From Candidatus Hydrogenedentota bacterium (GTDB lineage Bacteria; Hydrogenedentota; Hydrogenedentia; Hydrogenedentiales; CAITNO01): a DNA stretch of 8,876 nt. This document shows positions 5,956-8,876 of this stretch, one piece after another (position 1 is the stretch's first letter; every line of letters begins with the position of its first letter). The notes under the pieces were generated by a model. It had not been told where the DNA came from, did not search any database, and worked only from the letters and a program-made list of their open reading frames with translations. A program made the translations under genes and the position numbers. The stretch lies in NCBI GenBank assembly GCA_903922535.1, contig CAIXUF010000155.1, forward strand, positions 1 to 8,876, in the 5' to 3' direction.

Positions 5956-6951
5956 ATGTCCGGCGTGACACGAAGAGTATTCCTGAAATCATCCGTGGTG
6001 TGCGCCGGTCTGGCACTTATGGGCGCAGACCTCCCTGCGCAGACTGGGGAGACAACGGGAAGAAGCGGTGTCGCGCGGCTGACCATCGGACATCCCCGGC
6101 GTTTTCGCATACTTCAGTTGACGGATCTTCATTTCTTTTCCCATGAGAGGGAGGTGCAGGACGCCTTCAACGCGCGTGCGGTCGAGAATATGCGCAGACT
6201 GGTGAAGCTGGCCAAACCGGACCTGGTGATGATCACCGGCGATGTGTGGTCGGAAAATCCCGGAGGCGAGGGCGAGGCCAGGATGCGCTATGCCATTGGC
6301 CAGTTCGAGGCGCTCGGCGTGCCCTGGGCCTTCACCTGGGGGAACCACGATCTGGTGTCCGATGTTGCGGTCGCCCATGATGCGCTCACGATGGCCAAAC
6401 GATCATTGTATTGCGGGGGCAACTCTGACGGGAACTACGCAATCAACATCGAAGACACGGGACACAAGCGGGTTTGGCAAATCGTGTGCCTCAATACCCA
6501 TCGCGATGGCCTGCAGCACGCGCAACAGCAGTGGCTTCAGGAATTGGTCAAGGCGGACTCCGCGCCCGTGCCACGTTTTGCGTTCTTCCACATTCCGCTC
6601 AAGCAGTACGATGACATCTGGAAGAACGGCACGGCTCTGGGGATGAAAGGGGAGGACGTGTGCATGGAGAAGGAGGACGGTTCGTCGCTTGCCGTACTGA
6701 AAGCGGCGGGTGTCCGGGCCTGTTTCTGCGGCCATGACCACCAGAACGACTATTCCGGCGTGGCCGACGGGGTGGAACTGGTCTATGGGCGCGTCAGCCG
6801 CGCAGGCGGTTACGGCGCCGATATCTTTCCCAAGGGCGGCAAGCTGATCACCGTCAACTGCCGCACGAGCCGTTATGAATGGGTGTCGATCACACCGGAC
6901 GGCAAGCGCTGGCACCCGAAGCCCGGCGAGCACCGGGAGATCCCGAACTAG
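5956..6951 (+). CDS. Tat-exported metallophosphoesterase (Dcr2 / PAP29-like)
   Basis: The 331-residue product starts MSGVTRRVFLKSS, a perfect T-R-R-x-F-L-K twin-arginine motif, then a hydrophobic VVCAGLALMGA segment. The calcineurin-like fold is complete: D57-L-H59 (QLTDLHF), G95-D96 (ITGDVW), G129-N-H-D132 (TWGNHD), H212 (FFHIPLKQY) and G259-H-D-H262 (CFCGHDH). These residues hold the two metal ions of phosphoester hydrolases. The overall layout, with PWAFTWGNHD after KPDLVMITGD and the late GHDHQND, fits the Dcr2 or purple-acid-phosphatase-29-like group, which acts outside the cytoplasm. The substrate is unknown. I chose ATG 5956 because AAAGG sits 8 nt upstream and it directly gives the Tat motif; ATG 5938 is in frame but has no ribosome-binding site and lies at the predicted transcript start. 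It is divergent from the glycosidase and 29 bp upstream of a small ORF on the same strand. Confidence 0.92.
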   Translation: MSGVTRRVFLKSSVVCAGLALMGADLPAQTGETTGRSGVARLTIGHPRRFRILQLTDLHFFSHEREVQDAFNARAVENMRRLVKLAKPDLVMITGDVWSENPGGEGEARMRYAIGQFEALGVPWAFTWGNHDLVSDVAVAHDALTMAKRSLYCGGNSDGNYAINIEDTGHKRVWQIVCLNTHRDGLQHAQQQWLQELVKADSAPVPRFAFFHIPLKQYDDIWKNGTALGMKGEDVCMEKEDGSSLAVLKAAGVRACFCGHDHQNDYSGVADGVELVYGRVSRAGGYGADIFPKGGKLITVNCRTSRYEWVSITPDGKRWHPKPGEHREIPN

Positions 6952-6980
6952 CCGTTTCAAAACAAAAAGGAACACCGGAA

Positions 6981-7109
6981 ATGAAACACATTCGCGCCAC
7001 AAGCAGGCAGCGTCAAACGCCCGCCCCTGCGGTCTCCAATTTCTTCGCCCTGCTGCAGTTCTTTGTCCGTGTCAACCAGCAGATCATTGATGCCCTTTTT
7101 AGAAAGTAG
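6981..7109 (+). CDS. Small protein of 42 residues, unrecognised
   Basis: I do not recognise this ORF. It starts at ATG 6981 with AGGAA (6968-6972) 8 nt upstream and lies 29 nt after the phosphoesterase stop, so it may be the second gene of that transcript. The N-terminal 16 residues are basic and polar (MKHIRATSRQRQTPAP). The rest, NFFALLQFFVRVNQQIIDAL then FRK, has hydrophobic residues spaced like an amphipathic or membrane-associated helix. About two thirds of third codon positions are G or C, in line with coding sequence nearby. Two hairpins follow 38 bp after its stop. It could be a membrane-associated small protein, a peptide affecting its neighbour, or a chance ORF. Confidence 0.5.
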   Translation: MKHIRATSRQRQTPAPAVSNFFALLQFFVRVNQQIIDALFRK

Positions 7110-7147
7110 GCGAAGGCCGTTTGCGGGGGACGGCGCACGCAATGCAG

Positions 7148-7171
7148 ACGCGGCAGCTTGCCGCGTTTCTT
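7148..7171 (+). terminator. Hairpin plus T-rich tail, probable terminator
   Basis: ACGCGGCA (7148-7155) pairs with TGCCGCGT (7159-7166) across the 3-nt loop GCT, and the right arm runs into TTTCTT. An 8-bp G+C-rich stem with a moderate T-run fits an intrinsic terminator 38 nt after the small ORF. Confidence 0.55.
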
Positions 7172-7192
7172 GCGCGTGTGCGCGCAAGAAAC
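7165..7192. terminator. Perfect 12-bp stem with 4-nt loop, second hairpin
   Basis: GTTTCTTGCGCG (7165-7176) is the exact complement of CGCGCAAGAAAC (7181-7192), with loop TGTG. It starts inside the last bases of the preceding hairpin, so the two are back to back. There is no T-run behind it on either strand, so it may back up termination or protect RNA ends rather than terminate alone. Confidence 0.5.
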
Positions 7193-7200
7193 CGTGAAGG

Positions 7201-7220
7201 AAAAAGGCTGGAAGCCCCTT
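7201..7220 (-). terminator. Weak intrinsic terminator for the HzsA-like gene
   Basis: Read on the minus strand, AAGGGGCT, loop TCC and AGCCTTTT form a stem of four strong pairs, two G-U pairs and two A-U pairs, ending in five T residues. It lies 55 nt past the stop at 7275, and is convergent with the hairpins that close the plus-strand transcript. Confidence 0.4.
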
Positions 7221-7274
7221 CTGCGTTGACCGCACAGAACGTCCAGGAAAATGGCGGCCGACAGCACGAACGGT

Positions 7275-8876
7275 TCACTCCAATCCCGGCCCGGCGATGC
7301 GTCCCCCCCGCTGCTGCTTTGCCTGCTCTTCGGGGAAGAACGTGCCGTAGAACAGCGCGTTCGCGTCAATCCATGTGACCAACCGATCAAGTTCATCGGC
7401 GTCGAGTTTCACGTCGTGATGCCCCGCCAGCAGCATCTTCATCAGCGGGCTGCCCTTCGCGCCGAAGAACCCCGGTTGCGCGAGGGGCTCACTGTTGCCG
7501 TCCGGGAAATTGCCGCGCCCCCAGGCCGAATAAGAGACCCGCTCAATTAGGGCGTTGTAGGAGGTGGTATAGCGGCCTGCCGGCTCGCCGGTCAGCATGA
7601 TCGGCTTGTCCTTGGGACCCGCAGGCTTTGCCCCGGAATGGCAGCGGACGCAATGGTTGTCCAGCACGGGCTGCACGAGGATGGGATAGCTGAGCGGGTT
7701 GGACCCGTCGGGGCCGGGCATGATGGTCGATGCGGGGCGCTGGGTTGCCAGGGGCATGGTGGTCTTCACGGCGGGCGCGCTCAGGCGCGGTTCGTGGCAG
7801 CCCACGCATGAGGCCGTCTCACCGGGCTGGAGATAGCTCACGCTGCGCATCACCTGCGCGGCCTGTCCGAGTTCGTCCAGCGCCTGAAACCCAAGGGCGA
7901 TGCCCGCGGGCGCGCGGAAACAGGCCGACCCGTCGGCCTCGACCGGCACAGTGCCGAGCACCTGTTTGCCGGGCGAAGCGTTTGCGGCGCCCACGGTGGG
8001 ATTGTTTGCGCCGGAGGTGGATTTGGGGAGCACCTGCACGATGCGCAGCCGCTTAATGGTGTCGGACTCAACGCCGGGATTGCTGTCGTAAACGTTCTGC
8101 AGGAAATAGGTGCCTTCCCTGGCGGAAGCCCCGTCATGCTGGTTCGGCAGGTCCGGTGCCTTCTCTCGCGGCCCGAGCGGCATGGGCCACAGACTGGCAA
8201 TGTTGAGGTCGCGGTAGATCAGTTCGCGGTTGCCGAAGGCGTCGACAAAATACAGCCCGAAAATGTTCGCGGCGTTGCCTTTGGGTTCGCCGACGAGCGG
8301 GTCGTAACTGAAGGCCGCAAGGAAGTATTTCTCCGACATCGGGTAGGGGCTGCGGTAGCAGTGTCCCGGCCAGCGATCCATGTCGGGCGTGCGCGCGGGC
8401 GGTTCGGGCGCGAGCGCCGAACGCCACTGCGGCTGGAGCAGCGATTCGCTTTCCGGAAAGGGCGTGTCCGGGGTCAGGCGCGTGATCGGTTCAGGGCCGT
8501 CCACGCCCTTCGTGGGATCGACCAGAATGATGGAACCGGCCGTCATGCCGTGGTGCGGCGCGGCGGTGGCCATGATGCGCTGCGATCCCGGCACGGCCCG
8601 GGCTTCCCATGTGCCCACGGGATTGAAGGTGTTGTTTCCGAAGAAGGCCGCGGGCGCGGTACCGTCGGGCCGCACAGACCAGAGCTGCTCGTAGAAGACG
8701 GCGTTGCGGTCCACATAGTCCCAGCGCGTGTAGATGACGCGGCCGTCGTTGAGCACCGACGGGTCCCACTCCTGCGTCTCGTGGTAGGACACGGTGTGGA
8801 TGTTCGTTCCGTCCGCGTTCATCAATGTAAGGGTGTAGACTTCGCAGCCCGGCGTGCCGCAGCGGTGCCATCCGCC
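7275..8876 (-). CDS. HzsA-like beta-propeller / c-type cytochrome protein, C-terminal part (runs off the right edge)
   Basis: The frame stays open to the right edge: 533 residues are visible and the start is missing. The first visible residues, GGWHRCGTPGCEVYTL, lead into TolB/WD40-like propeller blades (MNADGTNIHTVSYHETQEWDPSVLNDGRVIYTRWDYVDRN). A middle domain like that of hydrazine synthase alpha follows (GLYFVDAFGNRELIYRD, then GTVPVEADGSACFRAPAG). Two haem c-binding sites come next, CVGCH at visible residues 357-361 and CVRCH at 409-413, then a short tail with AGHHDVKLDADELDRLVTWIDANALF. Proteins of this build are common in Planctomycetota and Verrucomicrobiota that lack anammox, so hydrazine synthesis should not be assumed; a periplasmic redox or electron-transfer role is more cautious. 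The apparent starts at 8825 (TTG) and 8822 (ATG) are internal, because family-like sequence continues upstream. No partner cytochrome gene is visible next to it. Confidence 0.88.
   Translation of the reverse strand, partial: GGWHRCGTPGCEVYTLTLMNADGTNIHTVSYHETQEWDPSVLNDGRVIYTRWDYVDRNAVFYEQLWSVRPDGTAPAAFFGNNTFNPVGTWEARAVPGSQRIMATAAPHHGMTAGSIILVDPTKGVDGPEPITRLTPDTPFPESESLLQPQWRSALAPEPPARTPDMDRWPGHCYRSPYPMSEKYFLAAFSYDPLVGEPKGNAANIFGLYFVDAFGNRELIYRDLNIASLWPMPLGPREKAPDLPNQHDGASAREGTYFLQNVYDSNPGVESDTIKRLRIVQVLPKSTSGANNPTVGAANASPGKQVLGTVPVEADGSACFRAPAGIALGFQALDELGQAAQVMRSVSYLQPGETASCVGCHEPRLSAPAVKTTMPLATQRPASTIMPGPDGSNPLSYPILVQPVLDNHCVRCHSGAKPAGPKDKPIMLTGEPAGRYTTSYNALIERVSYSAWGRGNFPDGNSEPLAQPGFFGAKGSPLMKMLLAGHHDVKLDADELDRLVTWIDANALFYGTFFPEEQAKQQRGGRIAGPGLE

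Noticed and set aside
5858..6016. An N-terminal extension of the glycosidase frame by 53 residues.
   Set aside because: It crosses both promoters and the start of the divergent gene, and would bury the twin-arginine signal inside the protein.
7638..7808. Calling the right-edge gene hydrazine synthase (hzsA) outright.
   Set aside because: Only family-level similarity and two CxxCH motifs are visible. Related proteins occur in many non-anammox bacteria, and no partner subunits are seen.
1..8876. CRISPR arrays, insertion sequences, integrases, toxin-antitoxin or phage genes.
   Set aside because: No regularly spaced repeats, transposase or integrase motifs, or paired small toxin-like ORFs were found on either strand.

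Overview
The window is chromosomal DNA of high G+C content. Its gene mix points to the Planctomycetota / Verrucomicrobiota-Lentisphaerota / Hydrogenedentota group of environmental bacteria. The markers are a DUF1559-like pseudopilin with a C-terminal H-x10-DGH motif, a secreted beta-propeller protein, Tat-exported carbohydrate-type and phosphoesterase enzymes, and a haem protein of the hydrazine-synthase-alpha-like type found in many members of this group. The lineage is inferred from gene families only; there is no rRNA or phylogenetic marker here. Every intact recognisable gene carries an export signal or belongs to a cell-envelope family, so this is an extracytoplasmic-function neighbourhood.

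Layout, left to right. (1) 1-1052, minus: the N-terminal part of a secreted protein built of bacterial Ig-like repeats, running off the left edge, with a good sigma70-type promoter at 1157-1185. (2) 1186-1768: a gene-free, comparatively A+T-rich stretch with short repeats. (3) 1769-2588, plus: the wreck of a family 28 glycoside hydrolase (polygalacturonase-like) gene with several frame changes and a large internal deletion. (4) 2648-4461, plus: a promoter, a perfect 14-bp LacI-type palindrome in the leader, then a two-gene operon of pseudopilin and secreted beta-propeller protein. (5) 4496-5857, minus, and 5956-6951, plus: a divergent pair of Tat-exported enzymes, an (alpha/alpha)6-barrel MGH1/GH63-like glycosidase and a Dcr2-like metallophosphoesterase, with two promoters packed into 37 bp. 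(6) 6981-7109, plus: a 42-residue small ORF, followed by two tandem hairpins and then a terminator for the opposite strand. (7) 7275-8876, minus: the C-terminal part of a HzsA-like beta-propeller / c-type cytochrome protein, running off the right edge.

How the genes may work together: the dead GH28 gene, the LacI-type operator and the exported glycosidase fit a lineage that degrades plant or algal polysaccharides and regulates such loci with LacI-family repressors (inference). No CRISPR array, transposase, integrase, tRNA or rRNA was found, and there is no clear defence or biosynthetic system. The points most worth following are the palindrome-controlled pseudopilin operon, the unrecognised small protein between the hairpins and the phosphoesterase gene, and the deletion-scarred GH28 pseudogene.
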